From Lachnospiraceae bacterium (GTDB lineage Bacteria; Bacillota; Clostridia; Lachnospirales; Lachnospiraceae), in NCBI GenBank assembly GCA_003447895.1, contig DLYC01000186.1, positions 565 to 6,829 on the forward strand: a stretch of DNA of 6,265 nucleotides. The letters run 5' to 3'. The position numbers and the translations under genes are program-made. Shown one piece after another: positions 5,537 to 6,265 of this stretch (positions are counted from its first letter, which is position 1; the number at the start of each line of letters is the position of its first letter). The notes under the pieces were generated by a model. The model was not told the origin of the DNA and did no database searches. It saw only the letters and a list, made by a program, of their open reading frames with translations.

Positions 5537-6265
5537 TTACTCAGGCTTGTACTCGTCGAAATCGTAGTGGATGGTTCCGAAAGGAGTCTCCTGATCGCGG
5601 ATCGCGATGGACTTGGCCATCTTCTTGATCTCGTCAACAGTTACGCTGCGGCCGAGCTCGTTAGAGAGAACAACACCCTCGGACAGCAGTGCGGTCTGCA
5701 TTGCGATGTAAGGGGAGTCGATCCTGGTCTCGTCGGTCAGGATGCCGCGAAGGTAGCTGTACCACTGCAGCTGGTTGTCATTGTACATCTCCAGCTCGGG
5801 GTGGATCAGAGATTCCTGTAAGCCATAGTCGTCTACGAGCGCGCAATTAAGCTGTGTTGTGAAGAGCTGGTTGTCTTCATTGATGCCGTAGTAAGTAAGT
5901 CTGGGCTTCTGAACATCGCCGCCGCCCATGATCTGGCCGCCTTCCGGAACTGCCATAGGGCCGCCGGTCTGGTCAACGTCTGTGAACTTCAGGCCGCCGA
6001 GGGAACCTGCGATGAAGCTGCAGCCGATATCTTCCATATGGATTGCCCAGTCTTCATAGATGTCCATGCAGATGTCGCCCTTGAAGCGAGCCATACCTAC
6101 GCCGAGGTCCTCAACGGGAGCGGTGCGGTTTGTGATCTTGTCAATAGCGGGATGTGTCCAATATCTGGAGCTCTGGAAGCCGTAAACGCTCTCCAGCTCG
6201 GGCATGCCAAGGACATAGAGCATCTGAGCAATGTGATAGATGCCGAGGTCGAACAGAGGTCCGTG
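5537..6265 (-). CDS. Gfo/Idh/MocA family oxidoreductase (partial, N-terminus outside window)
   Basis: Only the last 242 residues are visible; the frame is open to the window edge, so the ATG at 6223 is internal and not the start. The visible part opens with HGPLFDLGIYHIAQMLYVLG, which matches the family block 'G.L.D.G.Y.I' that begins the C-terminal substrate-binding alpha/beta domain. Asp6, Gly8 and His11 of the fragment are the recognisable positions. The missing part should hold the Rossmann NAD(P)-binding fold and the EKP motif. The protein ends DFDEYKPE at a TAA at 5537-5539. It shows no obvious close similarity to the other oxidoreductase in the window, so the two are probably distinct family members rather than a recent duplicate. 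A hairpin and a palindromic terminator follow, ending its transcript before the repeat array. The likely role is a sugar or polyol dehydrogenase alongside the importer. Confidence 0.85.
   Translation of the reverse strand, partial: HGPLFDLGIYHIAQMLYVLGMPELESVYGFQSSRYWTHPAIDKITNRTAPVEDLGVGMARFKGDICMDIYEDWAIHMEDIGCSFIAGSLGGLKFTDVDQTGGPMAVPEGGQIMGGGDVQKPRLTYYGINEDNQLFTTQLNCALVDDYGLQESLIHPELEMYNDNQLQWYSYLRGILTDETRIDSPYIAMQTALLSEGVVLSNELGRSVTVDEIKKMAKSIAIRDQETPFGTIHYDFDEYKPE

Overview
The window looks like chromosomal DNA from a gut-type Clostridia bacterium, most likely Lachnospiraceae. This is inferred from the strong GGAGG-type ribosome binding sites, a clostridial lipoprotein leader (LAAC followed by GGSGSSSS), moderate-to-high GC, and intergenic DNA rich in palindromes. 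I could not run a database search, so the taxonomy is an inference.

Every convincing gene lies on the minus strand, so transcription runs from high to low coordinates. In that order: (1) the C-terminal two thirds of a Gfo/Idh/MocA-family oxidoreductase (6265-5537, cut by the window edge), followed by two hairpins, the second a 30-nt perfect palindrome that reads as an intrinsic terminator; (2) a 939-nt gene-free stretch (4598-5536) that holds those hairpins, a five-copy 94-bp tandem repeat array (4841-5341) and a pair of 38-bp direct repeats next to the following gene; (3) a complete Gfo/Idh/MocA oxidoreductase (4597-3530) with its own terminator; (4) a sugar ABC importer of the ribose/xylose/galactose type: substrate-binding lipoprotein (3339-2137), a strong intercistronic hairpin, fused double ATPase (1972-458) and permease (461 to beyond position 1, partial). 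ATPase and permease overlap by ATGA, which suggests translational coupling.

Together the genes describe a sugar or polyol uptake and oxidation locus. The lipoprotein captures the solute, the permease and double ATPase import it, and the two NAD(P)-dependent dehydrogenases probably oxidise or interconvert it or a derivative. The substrate cannot be named from sequence; sugars, inositols and sugar derivatives all fit this pairing.

The least explained part is the 94-bp array. Each of five units has perfectly conserved 8-bp inverted arms (TTACGGAG/CTCCGTAA) around an inner palindrome, in exact 94-bp register, with traces of a 282-bp (three-unit) higher-order period. The unit length is not a multiple of three and most differences between copies would change amino acids, so it looks like a structured DNA or RNA element rather than a gene. 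It lies in the region that should carry the promoter or leader of the complete oxidoreductase gene.
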